Of a stretch of DNA of 55,654 nt, positions 24,006-31,219 are shown piece by piece; positions within the stretch are counted from its first letter, which is position 1; every line of letters starts with the position of its first letter. This DNA comes from an uncultured Oscillibacter sp. (GTDB taxonomy: Bacteria; Bacillota; Clostridia; Oscillospirales; Oscillospiraceae), in the NCBI GenBank assembly GCA_910588005.1, contig CAJUQM010000014.1, positions 1 through 55,654 on the forward strand, in the 5' to 3' direction. Position numbers and translations under genes: made by a program. Below the pieces are notes generated by a model that saw only the letters and a list, made by a program, of their open reading frames with translations, was not told the DNA's origin and made no database searches.

Positions 24006-24899
24006 TCAGCTCAAAAGGGCGTTCATCTCCTCAATTTCCAGATCCTGCAGCGCCCAGTTGATGCCGTATCCAACCACCTTGCTCAGATCCCGGACCTGCC
24101 GGTCAATGTCCTGGGTGGTTACCATCAGCCCTCCGCCGCCCTGGAGCGCCTCCGGGCCGATGTTCTCCACGCCGGACTCCTCCAGCAGATCCGCCGCCAG
24201 CGTGGCGGCGTCCACCACTGTGGGAATTCCGATGGCAAATACCGGCACGCCCAGGGTCTCCTGATTCAGGGCCGAGCGGTGGTTTCCCACACCGGAGCCG
24301 GGAATGATGCCGGTGTTGCTGAGCTGCACCGTGGCGCACACCCGCCCCACCCGGCGGGAGGCCAGCGCGTCGATGGCAATGACCAGGGACGGCTTGATCT
24401 CCTCCACCAGTCCCCGCACCGCCTCGGCGGACTCCATACCGGTGGTACCCAGAACACCGGTGCGAAACACCGCCACCGGCCGGAAACCTGCAAAGTGCTT
24501 GGGCATGGCGGCGATCAGATGCCGGGTGATGAGGATGTTGTCCGCCGCCAGGGGACCCACGGCGTCCGGTGTCATCGCCTCGTTGCCCAGGCCGATGACC
24601 AGCGCCGGACCCTCTCCCGGCAGCAGCGCCTTCAGCTGAGAACCCACCGCTCGGACGGCCCGCTCAAAAAAATCCGCCTTTCGCTGCCAAAAGCTGGTGA
24701 GGTCAACCGTCAAATAGCTGCCCTGGGGCTTTCCCAGGGCCTTCTCTCCCCGTTCATCCAAAATGTCCACCCGGGTCACCGGGTAACCCTCCTGCTTCGT
24801 CTTTGTGGCCTTGACTCCGGAGAGACGGGTGGTCCGCTCCGCCGACTCCTGCCATAATTCCCGGGCCTCCAGGGCCAGGTCCGTGCGTTTCGCCAACAT
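24006..24899 (-). CDS. gpr: GPR endopeptidase, spore germination protease
   Basis: A 297-residue aspartic-type protease that degrades small acid-soluble spore proteins when spores germinate. It begins with RTDLALEARE, the conserved region where the zymogen propeptide is processed, and contains GLGNEAMTPDAVGP (about residues 98-111), FRTGVLGTTGMES and AIDALASRRVGRVCATVQLSNTGI-like blocks (in parts, about 180-205), then GIPTVVDA. All are typical of GPR. The start at 24899 follows GGAGG by nine bases. The gene is divergent from rpsT, the same neighbourhood as in Bacillus. It indicates real spore-forming capacity. Confidence 0.95.
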   Translation of the reverse strand: MLAKRTDLALEARELWQESAERTTRLSGVKATKTKQEGYPVTRVDILDERGEKALGKPQGSYLTVDLTSFWQRKADFFERAVRAVGSQLKALLPGEGPALVIGLGNEAMTPDAVGPLAADNILITRHLIAAMPKHFAGFRPVAVFRTGVLGTTGMESAEAVRGLVEEIKPSLVIAIDALASRRVGRVCATVQLSNTGIIPGSGVGNHRSALNQETLGVPVFAIGIPTVVDAATLAADLLEESGVENIGPEALQGGGGLMVTTQDIDRQVRDLSKVVGYGINWALQDLEIEEMNALLS

Positions 24900-24998
24900 A
24901 CCGCTCTGCCTCCTGCACAAAATCTGGTGGTCTTTGCCCTAGGTTTTGCGGTTGAGGATACAATATACAAAAAATCACCGGAAATTGCAAAAAAACTC

Positions 24999-25027
24999 TT
25001 GCTTTTTTTGAACTTCCCTGCTAAAAT
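24999..25027 (+). promoter_or_regulatory. Promoter of rpsT
   Basis: TTGCTT at 24999-25004, a 17-base spacer and TAAAAT at 25022-25027, about 60 bases before the S20 start. Confidence 0.7.
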
Positions 25028-25088
25028 ATCATTCTGCACGGTGGGAAATCCTGTCCCCCGCGTGAATTTGCCTAAGGAGGTGTTTGGT

Positions 25089-25352
25089 TTGCCGAATATC
25101 AAGTCTGCCAAAAAGCGTGTTCTTATCGGTGCCGTCAGAAACGCACGCAACAAGGCCGCGAAATCCGAGCTGAAGACCGCCATCAAGAAGTTCGAGGCTG
25201 CTGCCGCAGAAGGCAATCGCACCGAGGCCGATGGCGCGTACAAGGTTGCAGTGAAGAAAGTCGATCAGGCGGTGGCCAAGGGCGTTCTGCACAAGAACAC
25301 GGCCGCTCACAGGAAGAGCGCCATGACCCTGAAGCTCAACAAGATCGGCTGA
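25089..25352 (+). CDS. rpsT: Small ribosomal subunit protein S20
   Basis: An 87-residue, very basic protein that binds 16S rRNA early in 30S assembly. The sequence PNIKSAKKRVL at the start, ARNKAAKSELKTAIKK and the end KGVLHKNTAAHRKSAMTLK are diagnostic. It starts with TTG at 25089, preceded by AAGGAGGT; S20 often uses a weak start codon, which in Escherichia coli is linked to autoregulation. An in-frame GTG at 25080 overlaps the binding site and is less likely. Promoter and terminator are both clear, so it is monocistronic. Confidence 0.97.
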   Translation: MPNIKSAKKRVLIGAVRNARNKAAKSELKTAIKKFEAAAAEGNRTEADGAYKVAVKKVDQAVAKGVLHKNTAAHRKSAMTLKLNKIG

Positions 25353-25368
25353 TCGTGTGGGTTTATGG

Positions 25369-25397
25369 AAAGGACATCCGGCCGGATGTCCTTTTTT
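25369..25397 (+). terminator. Rho-independent terminator of rpsT
   Basis: AAAGGACATC and GATGTCCTTT arms enclose a CCGG-rich loop, and the stem is followed by a run of T. Confidence 0.88.
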
Positions 25398-25527
25398 CAT
25401 ATCCGTGGGCTGACCTCTCAGGTGAAATCTGGCCCTTTTCATTTTTATAAATCGTGATACAATGAATGATAGCCGCAGCTCTTTTGCAGCTGCCGGCAAC
25501 GAAAAACAAACCCTAGGAGGCGGCGCT

Positions 25528-26304
25528 ATGACGCTGTTTGACACCCATGCCCACTATACCGACAACGCCTTTCACAAAGACCGGGAAGAGCTGCTGGGCA
25601 AACTGCTTCCGGCGGCGGGCGTGGGCGCCGTGGTGGTGCCCGGGGTAGATGTGGAGAGTTCCCGGTCCGCCCTGGCCCTGGCGGAGGAGTACGGCTATAT
25701 TTACGCCGCCGCAGGCCTCCACCCGGAGGACTGCGCCGGTGCCGGAGAGGCGGAGCTGGAGGAGATCCGCCGCCTGTGCCAGCACCCCAAGGTGGTGGCC
25801 GTGGGAGAGATCGGGCTGGACTATTACTGGGCGGAAAATCCGTCGAAGGAGTTCCAGCGGGAGATCTTCCGGAGGCAGCTGGCCCTGGCCCGGGAGGCAA
25901 AGCTCCCGGCAATCGTACACGACCGGGAGGCCCACGGAGGCAGTCTGTCCATCGTGCGGGAGTTCCCGGAGGTTACCGGCGTGTTCCACTGCTTCTCCGG
26001 CAGCCCGGAGATGGCGGCGGAACTCGTCCGGCGGGGCTGGTACCTGGGGTTCGACGGTCCGGTCACTTACAAAAACGCCAAGCGTGCGCCGGAGGTCGTG
26101 GCCGCCATTCCTCTGGACCGGATCGTAATAGAGACGGATGCCCCCTATCTCTCCCCGGTGCCCCACCGGGGAAAGCGGAATGACAGCCGGAATCTGCCCT
26201 ATATTGTGGAGAAACTGGCGGAGTGGAAAGGCGTGACACCGGAAAACATGGCGGAGGTCACCTTTGAAAACGGAATGCGGCTGTTTCCGAAAATCAGGCC
26301 GTAG
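25528..26304 (+). CDS. TatD family hydrolase (metal-dependent DNase)
   Basis: A 258-residue TIM-barrel hydrolase, typical length for TatD/YcfH. Metal ligands and catalytic residues are visible: DTHAHY (His 6 and 8), GEIGLDYYW (Glu about 92), HDREAH (His about 129), FHCFSG (His about 154) and the ETDAPYLSPVP block with the catalytic Asp (about 206). Family members are 3'-5' exonucleases or D-aminoacyl-tRNA deacylase-like enzymes. AGGAGG lies seven bases before the ATG. It begins a plus-strand set with a lipoprotein and a TatD-associated radical SAM enzyme, an association known for that radical SAM family. Confidence 0.93.
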   Translation: MTLFDTHAHYTDNAFHKDREELLGKLLPAAGVGAVVVPGVDVESSRSALALAEEYGYIYAAAGLHPEDCAGAGEAELEEIRRLCQHPKVVAVGEIGLDYYWAENPSKEFQREIFRRQLALAREAKLPAIVHDREAHGGSLSIVREFPEVTGVFHCFSGSPEMAAELVRRGWYLGFDGPVTYKNAKRAPEVVAAIPLDRIVIETDAPYLSPVPHRGKRNDSRNLPYIVEKLAEWKGVTPENMAEVTFENGMRLFPKIRP

Positions 26305-26482
26305 GGGCCGCCGCCCTGCGCAGCCCTTGGCGGGTGTCCCCGCACCATATCGCGGGGTCTGCCGGGCGCCGTTCCTTTGGCGCGGGGTTCTCAAGGGAGA
26401 TCCCCAAAGGGATACGGCGTACCCCTTGCCGGTACTCGGCGGCCCGTTCCCCCACGGCGGAAAGCAACAGGAGGACAAACCA

Positions 26483-27364
26483 ATGAGAAGACCGCTTTCC
26501 CTCCCGCTGTTCCTTTTGCCGCTGGCCATGCTGGTTTTCAGCGGGTGCTCCGTCCCCGTGCCAGCCCAGCCGGAGCCTCCGCCGGAAGGGCCGGAGGAGA
26601 TTTTCTCCCTGCCGGAGACCCGGAGGCTGGAGCCTCTCTCCGCCCCGGGCATTGTGATGGAGGGCCGAACTCCGGCGGAGAACCGGACGCCGGCTCCCCC
26701 CATGGGGGACCGGGATTACCACGGAAATATGATGCGCTGGGCCTATGATAACACCACTGAGCTGCTGGCGGAGGCGCCGGAGGCCCGCTTCTACGCCCTG
26801 CCCCGGACGGAGGAGCGCCCGGAGACCGCCCTGATCCTCTGGGGGGAGAGGGCGGCGGAGTTCGACTGGAACTTTTCCACACCCCGCATGTATCCGCCGG
26901 AGATGGACTGCTTCGACCTGGACGGCGACGGGGAGGACGAGCTGATCGTTCTCTGCTACTGCGGCAGCGGCACCGGGGTCTCCGTCTGGGACCTCCACGT
27001 GGTGGAGAAAAACGAGGACGGGACGCTGACGGACTACTCCACATTTCGTTACGCGGAGGGCGGGAATCCGCTGTGGGGGGGCGTTTCCTCTCTGCTGCGG
27101 CTGGAGCGGATGGGAGACCGGGCCTTTTTGATCCCGGGCCGGGAGCTGGCGGAAGTGGATTCCACCGCGCTTCCGGAGAAGGACCGGGCGCCGTTCACCG
27201 GCAGCACCATTCAGTTTGAGGTCTTTCCTGATGAGCGCCGCATTCGGTTTTGGGGAGGGGTGGATGTGTTTCCCGCCTCGTATGTGGCGGATCTCTCCGC
27301 CGATGCGGCGTATCAGGACGGCGTCTTCACCCTGTCGAATTTTCACCTGTACGGGAACGATTAA
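26483..27364 (+). CDS. Lipoprotein of unknown function between tatD and the radical SAM gene
   Basis: A 293-residue exported lipoprotein: MRRP, hydrophobic stretch, lipobox FSGC (Cys about 22), then a Pro/Glu-rich linker to about residue 70. The globular part contains DCFDLDGDGEDELIVL (about 140-155), a calcium-binding loop of the kind seen in FG-GAP/VCBS repeats, and ends in several beta strands. AGGAGG lies eight bases before the ATG. It is 178 bases from tatD and only 14 bases from the radical SAM gene, so it is probably cotranscribed with the latter. I do not recognise a named family. Its position makes it a candidate partner or substrate, but nothing in the sequence proves that. Confidence 0.75.
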   Translation: MRRPLSLPLFLLPLAMLVFSGCSVPVPAQPEPPPEGPEEIFSLPETRRLEPLSAPGIVMEGRTPAENRTPAPPMGDRDYHGNMMRWAYDNTTELLAEAPEARFYALPRTEERPETALILWGERAAEFDWNFSTPRMYPPEMDCFDLDGDGEDELIVLCYCGSGTGVSVWDLHVVEKNEDGTLTDYSTFRYAEGGNPLWGGVSSLLRLERMGDRAFLIPGRELAEVDSTALPEKDRAPFTGSTIQFEVFPDERRIRFWGGVDVFPASYVADLSADAAYQDGVFTLSNFHLYGND

Positions 27365-27378
27365 AGGAGCGAACGCAC

Positions 27379-28002
27379 ATGAAAAAGGGTTTTACCATCA
27401 CCTACGAGTACGAGGGGAACCTCTACGTCAACACCACCAACCGCTGCGACTACGCCTGCACCTTCTGCCTGCGGCACAACGAGTCCAGCGGCGGCAGCAT
27501 CTACAACGACAACCTGTGGCTGGAGCGGGAACCCACCCGGGAGGAGATTCTGGCCTCTATCGAGAGCTGGGATCTCTCGAAATTCCGCCAGCTGGTGTTC
27601 TGCGGCTTTGGCGAACCCGCCTACCGGCTGGAGGACATCTGCTGGGTCATCGACCGGATGAAGGAGCGCGGCACGAAGATCCGCACCCGCATGAACACCA
27701 ACGGCACCGCCAACCTCATCCACGGCCGGGACACCTGCCCGGACTTTGCCGGACGGTTCGACGAGGTCTCCATCTCCCTGAACACCGACACGGCGGAGAA
27801 GTACGAGGCGCTGTGCCGCCCCCGGTATCCCGGGGCCTATGAGGCCATGAAGGACTTTGCCAGGGAGCTGACAAAGTATGTGCCCACGGTGATGATGACG
27901 GTGGTGGACAACATCCCGCCGGAGGAGATTGAAAGCTGCCGCAAAATCTGCGAGGAGGAGATCGGCGCGGTCTACCGGGTGCGGGAGTATATCGCCGACT
28001 GA
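27379..28002 (+). CDS. TatD-associated radical SAM protein
   Basis: A 207-residue enzyme with the radical SAM cluster motif CDYACTFC (about residues 23-30), followed by FCGFGEP, the GGE-like SAM-binding motif, RMNTNG and SISLNTD. This matches the short family known as radical SAM protein, TatD family-associated (TIGR04038), whose members occur fused to or beside TatD. At 207 residues it lacks a C-terminal SPASM or auxiliary cluster domain. The reaction is unknown. AAAGGAG is eight bases before the ATG, close behind the lipoprotein gene, with tatD just upstream. The unit tatD-lipoprotein-radical SAM is thus compact. Confidence 0.88.
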   Translation: MKKGFTITYEYEGNLYVNTTNRCDYACTFCLRHNESSGGSIYNDNLWLEREPTREEILASIESWDLSKFRQLVFCGFGEPAYRLEDICWVIDRMKERGTKIRTRMNTNGTANLIHGRDTCPDFAGRFDEVSISLNTDTAEKYEALCRPRYPGAYEAMKDFARELTKYVPTVMMTVVDNIPPEEIESCRKICEEEIGAVYRVREYIAD

Positions 28003-28058
28003 GCGCCGGACATAGAATACAGAGGAACCGCCCTTTGGCGGAGAAGGAGCGAGGAGAT

Positions 28059-28298
28059 ATGTTTCGTTTACTGGGTACGCTGATAATGGGCGCGCTGGTG
28101 GGCTGGATCGCCGGGAAGCTGATGGATATGGAGGGGAGCCTCCTGCGGAATATTGTGGTGGGCGTGGCCGGCTCCGTGGTGGGCAGCCTGGTCTTCGGGC
28201 TGCTGGGCTTTTACGCCTACGGCGTCTTTGCCAACCTGCTGGTGTCAATTGCAGGCGCATGCCTTTTTATCTGGATTGGCCGGAAGCTGTTCCATTGA
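28059..28298 (+). CDS. GlsB/YeaQ/YmgE family small membrane protein
   Basis: A 79-residue hydrophobic protein with three membrane helices and many glycines, including GALVGWIAGKLMD near the N-terminus and a VVGVAGSVVGS repeat-like middle. It fits the transglycosylase-associated (GlsB/YeaQ) stress-protein family, whose role is poorly defined. The ATG at 28059 is preceded by GAGGAG; an upstream ATG at 28035 is possible but its binding site is poorer. It follows the radical SAM gene by 56 bases and ends at a strong bidirectional terminator. Confidence 0.8.
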   Translation: MFRLLGTLIMGALVGWIAGKLMDMEGSLLRNIVVGVAGSVVGSLVFGLLGFYAYGVFANLLVSIAGACLFIWIGRKLFH

Positions 28299-28330
28299 TA
28301 AAACCGCCGGGATTCTCCTCCCAGCGGCGT

Positions 28331-28370
28331 AAAAAGGAGCGGGACATCTTGGGATGTCCCGCTCCTTTTT
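28331..28370. terminator. Strong bidirectional terminator
   Basis: An 18-bp stem (28331-28348 with 28353-28370) with loop TTGG; the A5/T5 ends give U-tracts on both strands between convergent genes. Confidence 0.9.
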
Positions 28371-28793
28371 TTATTTCAGCGTCTCATCTCCGTCAAGGCC
28401 CGCCAGCTTGTGCAGGTGCTCGATGGGAAACGGCGGAGCGGCCATGGGCCGCGCCGCGATGGACAGCAGCTTCATAGGGCTGTCGTCCGCCGCCACCCTA
28501 TTGGAGGACAGTGCGCCGCACCGCTTGCAGCGGTGGATGATCGCCCACTCGCCGCCCTTCCGCACCCAGACCGCTACAGGCTCCATCAGCCCGCCGCAGT
28601 CCGCCGCCCGGTCCCCGGGTTCCACATCCAGGTGGAGGCTTGTAAGGCAGTTGGGGCAGTGGTTGCGGTGGCCGCTCCCGGCGCCCTCCGGGCCAACGGG
28701 CCAGCCGCAGGCCTTGCAGGTGAATGTGTCCATACAGGGATGGGTCTTGTAATAGCTTTTTTCAAATGTCTTTTTCTTGTTCTCCCGGTTCAT
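28371..28793 (-). CDS. RNHCP domain zinc-ribbon protein
   Basis: A 140-residue cytoplasmic protein named by the motif it contains, HRNHCPNCL (about residues 41-49). Cys pairs are CKAC (about 25-28), CPNC (about 45-48) and CKRC (about 89-92), with an extra Cys at 66, enough for two zinc ribbons. RNHCP proteins have no established function; a nucleic-acid or metal role is a guess. The start at 28793 follows AGGAGG by ten bases. The 5' leader holds a ten-codon ORF and alternative hairpins, so expression may be controlled by translation of the leader. The C-terminus is rich in Pro and Ala. Confidence 0.85.
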   Translation of the reverse strand: MNRENKKKTFEKSYYKTHPCMDTFTCKACGWPVGPEGAGSGHRNHCPNCLTSLHLDVEPGDRAADCGGLMEPVAVWVRKGGEWAIIHRCKRCGALSSNRVAADDSPMKLLSIAARPMAAPPFPIEHLHKLAGLDGDETLK

Positions 28794-28831
28794 TGGGATG
28801 ATTCCTCCTGATAGAATTGGTGTCATTCTAC

Positions 28832-28871
28832 GGGAGGCAGGTTTTTGAAACCGCGTGTGTCCTGACCTCCC
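28832..28871 (-). promoter_or_regulatory. Leader hairpin upstream of the RNHCP gene
   Basis: In the minus-strand transcript GGGAGGTCAGG (28871-28861) pairs with CCTGCCTCCC (28841-28832), leaving one bulged base. The 5' arm also pairs with CTGACC just upstream, giving a mutually exclusive smaller hairpin. The CCTCC in the 3' arm is complementary to the gene's own AGGAGG ribosome binding site. Confidence 0.5.
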
Positions 28872-28873
28872 GG

Positions 28874-28906
28874 TCAGAGGACACTCTCCGCGTTTTTACG
28901 CTTCAT
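28874..28906 (-). CDS. Possible 10-residue leader peptide of the RNHCP gene
   Basis: ATG at 28906 starts a ten-codon frame (MKRKNAESVL) that stops at 28874, with AAGGAG eight bases upstream. A ribosome finishing this ORF would cover or melt the hairpin that begins three bases later. Short size means chance cannot be ruled out, but promoter, binding site, ORF and hairpin lie in the expected order. Confidence 0.4.
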   Translation of the reverse strand: MKRKNAESVL

Positions 28907-28955
28907 AGGGCAAACTCCTTTTTTGGTCGCTCCGTCCGGAGGACGGGCCGCATTC

Positions 28956-28984
28956 AAGATACCATATACCCCCGCCGCCGTCAA
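28956..28984 (-). promoter_or_regulatory. Promoter of the RNHCP leader and gene
   Basis: On the minus strand, TTGACG (28979-28984), 17 bases, TATCTT (28956-28961). Transcription would start near 28949, giving a leader of about 155 bases. Confidence 0.6.
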
Positions 28985-29070
28985 CCCCCGTCACCTATTC
29001 CCGCTCCGCCGCCTATACTGTCATACGGGCGGTGTTCCGCCCGAACCTGAATCAAAGGCGGAGATACGCT

Positions 29071-29835
29071 ATGCTGCAATCTTTACAATGGGCGGCTCTG
29101 GGCACCGGGTTCACCTTTTTGATGACCACTCTGGGCGCCGCCACAGTGTTTTTTCTCTCCGGGGAGCCAAAGCCCCGGTTTCAGCGGGCCATGCTGGGGT
29201 TTGCCGCCGGAGTGATGACGGCGGCCTCCGTGTGGAGCCTGCTGCTGCCCGCCATCGCCCGGGCGGAGGAGGAGGGACGCTTTCCCGGCTGGCTGCCGGC
29301 GGCCGCCGGAATGCTGCTGGGCGTGGTGTTCCTGGCGGCGCTGGACGCCATGCTGCCCCACCTGCGGCGAAACCGGGACCTGCCGGACGCCGCCTGGCGG
29401 CAAAACACGCTGCTGATGACCGCTATCACCCTACATAACGTGCCGGAGGGCATGGCGGTGGGTCTGGCCTTCGCCCTGGCGGCCCGGGGGGAGAATTTTG
29501 CCGGAGCGGCGGCCCTGGCCATGGGCATCGGCATTCAGAATTTTCCCGAGGGGGCGGCCATCGCCCTGCCACTGCGGCAGGAGGGAAAGAGCCGTTTCCG
29601 GGCCTTTTGGGGCGGCATGATGTCCGGGATCGTGGAGCCGCTGTTCGGCGTTCTGGTGGTGCTGGCGGCAGCCTGGGTCCATCCCCTGATGCCGTGGCTT
29701 CTGAGCTTTGCGGCAGGGGCCATGCTGTACGTGGTGGTGGAGGAGCTGGTACCCCAAGCCCACAGCCGGGCGGGTACCTGCGGATTTGTGACGGGGTTTC
29801 TCATCATGATGGTGCTGGACGTGGCGCTGGGGTAA
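29071..29835 (+). CDS. ZIP family metal ion transporter
   Basis: A 254-residue membrane protein with eight hydrophobic segments, the ZupT/ZIP (GufA) arrangement. The metal path is clear: HNVPEG (about residues 130-135) in helix 4 and QNFPEG (about 165-170) in helix 5, both the family's binuclear metal-site motifs, the first position of the second being Gln instead of His. It imports Zn2+, Fe2+, Mn2+ or related ions; selectivity is not readable. The ATG at 29071 follows GGCGGAG. It is a single gene with its own terminator. It could supply metal for the zinc proteins nearby, but no shared regulation is visible. Confidence 0.9.
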   Translation: MLQSLQWAALGTGFTFLMTTLGAATVFFLSGEPKPRFQRAMLGFAAGVMTAASVWSLLLPAIARAEEEGRFPGWLPAAAGMLLGVVFLAALDAMLPHLRRNRDLPDAAWRQNTLLMTAITLHNVPEGMAVGLAFALAARGENFAGAAALAMGIGIQNFPEGAAIALPLRQEGKSRFRAFWGGMMSGIVEPLFGVLVVLAAAWVHPLMPWLLSFAAGAMLYVVVEELVPQAHSRAGTCGFVTGFLIMMVLDVALG

Positions 29836-30214
29836 AGGCCTCTTGCCGAAGCCGCTCCTGCATCCACCCTTCTCTCAGATTTCCTTTTAATAGTTTGTCA
29901 GGCAGCTGCGTTAGCAGCTGCCTGACAGGCGTTTTTTACAGGGGCCACGCGCTTCTATGCTTAAGCTACACACTCCCCATTGCTGTCCTCCGGCTTGCAC
30001 GCCTTCCGTGTTAAGCTCTTTCCAGCAATCATTGCTATATCTGCGGTAAGGCACAAAACACACAGCGTAACACCCCGGGCCGTAAAACAGGCAGACACGC
30101 TGGAGAAGGAGGCGCAAAGCTGCCTTTTCAGATTGGTGCTGCGCAAGGCCATTTGGCAAAATATCTAAAGCGGGAAATTATCAGGCCCTATCAATTTTCG
30201 CTGTGAAATTCAAA
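29836..30214. other. Gap between ZIP gene and SUKH-like gene
   Basis: About 380 bases. The left part holds the ZIP terminator (29896-29937). The right part (about 29960-30170) has open frames on the minus strand of 63 and 82 codons in two phases, but neither has a recognisable domain or strong start; lower G+C than the surroundings and Cys-rich translations suggest a gene remnant. Confidence 0.4.
29896..29937 (+). terminator. Rho-independent terminator of the ZIP gene
   Basis: A 14-bp perfect stem (29896-29909 with 29914-29927), loop GTTA, then GGCG and six T. Confidence 0.88.
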
Positions 30215-30751
30215 TCAAGGTTGATCGGGTATGTCTGTCCCCCTGGGGTTCTCTATACCAGTCACCTCAAAATATTCATCGCTATACTGTATGTTACTGC
30301 CGTCAAAGTCTTTTTGCATTGCTTTGACGTATTCAAACGGATTTTCCATTGGCAGCAAACCCAACTCACGCTGAAGCTGTTGCACTGCTGCCTTCTGCTC
30401 CTTTGTCAAACCTTTTGCTTCGTTTGCCATGTGTTCTTCAAATTGGCGCTGATCCATCCAGACGATCTGCTCCACTGGATTAACGGTGCCACACGCCAAA
30501 ATCAAGCGGATGAAATCCTCAAAGCTTGCCGCCAGCGGATATACATTCTGATCCGCGCAGCTTTCCGGATTGCAAGCAAAGACCAGATCCCCATACTCCG
30601 GTAAAAAGCAATACAAAATGCACCCTTCAACTCCTATCGGCTCTGCATTGACAGGATAGCAAAAATATGGGGTTGCAATATCTTCCTGCTTCAAGCATAA
30701 AAGCCCCTTGTCTATGGGCAATGCCATATACTTTTCATAAGCCGCGCTCAT
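30215..30751 (-). CDS. SMI1/KNR4 (SUKH)-like protein, probable orphan immunity protein
   Basis: A 178-residue soluble protein with an alpha/beta pattern like the SUKH superfamily: an N-terminal helix (YEKYMALPI), strands around CILYCFLPEYGDLVFACN and, about residues 70-90, the typical late segment VYPLAASFEDFIRLIL, followed by a long charged helix. Many SUKH proteins neutralise contact-dependent or polymorphic toxins; others regulate cell-wall synthesis. No toxin gene is adjacent, so it would be an orphan. Base composition is lower in G+C than neighbouring genes, and a possible gene remnant lies downstream, which suggests acquisition. The start at 30751 has GGAGGT seven bases upstream; an ATG at 30757 abuts that site. 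Confidence 0.6.
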   Translation of the reverse strand: MSAAYEKYMALPIDKGLLCLKQEDIATPYFCYPVNAEPIGVEGCILYCFLPEYGDLVFACNPESCADQNVYPLAASFEDFIRLILACGTVNPVEQIVWMDQRQFEEHMANEAKGLTKEQKAAVQQLQRELGLLPMENPFEYVKAMQKDFDGSNIQYSDEYFEVTGIENPRGTDIPDQP

Positions 30752-30888
30752 TGGCATACCTCCACAGCTTCCGATCTGCTGAGCTGATTATAGCACGCAG
30801 TGATTGCCGCATCAACCTGGTTTTACGGAAACCGCCAAAGTGATCTCCCGGCAGTACTTTTCTCAAAAGGGGCGCGTAAAATCCGCAG

Positions 30889-30917
30889 TTGACAAATCCG
30901 CTGCCGCTTTTTATAAT
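30889..30917 (+). promoter_or_regulatory. Consensus promoter of the met T-box operon
   Basis: TTGACA (30889-30894), exactly 17 bases, TATAAT (30912-30917): a perfect sigma-A consensus, placed just before the T-box leader. Such strength fits control by later attenuation. Confidence 0.9.
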
Positions 30918-30923
30918 ATTCTT

Positions 30924-31195
30924 CAAAGCGATGACGGAGAGGGACGGGGACACGGACCCTCAGAGAGCCGGCGGGCGGTGCGAGCCGGCGGGAACGGTCC
31001 CCGGCGCCTATGGCTCCCGAGCCGGACGTTCGACAGGTAGGGCGTCCCGCAGCGCCGCGTTAGGGCGGAGGGGTTGTCTGACCCCGCGAGGGGCGCAGGG
31101 CCGTGAGGCCGGCGCAATTTGAGTGGTACCGCGGAGGTCTTTTCGGCTTTCGTCTCAAAGGATTTCTTTGGGACGAAAGCCGTTTTTTGTCCCGT
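30924..31195 (+). promoter_or_regulatory. T-box leader (methionyl-tRNA sensing) of metY-metA
   Basis: A roughly 270-base leader with the T-box core sequence GAGTGGTACCGCGG at 31121-31134, whose TGG pairs with the CCA end of uncharged tRNA. Stem I contains the AG-bulge region CAGAGAG (30961-30967), a GGTGCGAG distal loop, and a specifier region in which ATG (31010-31012) precedes GCTCCCGAG, the usual 3' flank. AUG means tRNA-Met, agreeing with the methionine genes downstream. A terminator stem (31144-31160 with 31166-31182) and six T end the leader. Confidence 0.9.
31144..31188 (+). terminator. T-box attenuator hairpin
   Basis: A 17-bp stem with one wobble, 5-base loop and a T6 tail, just downstream of the T-box sequence with which its 5' side competes. 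Confidence 0.88.
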
Positions 31196-31219
31196 GTATA
31201 CCGGAAAGGAGCAGCATCG

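Noticed and set aside
29911..30159. 82-codon and 63-codon minus-strand frames as real genes
   Set aside because: The 82-codon frame overlaps the ZIP terminator, both lack a clear start site and neither matches a known family; reported only as a possible remnant.
30215..30757. Toxin-antitoxin or anti-phage system
   Set aside because: Only a single SUKH-like gene is seen; no nuclease, toxin, ATPase or reverse transcriptase is adjacent, so no defence system can be claimed.
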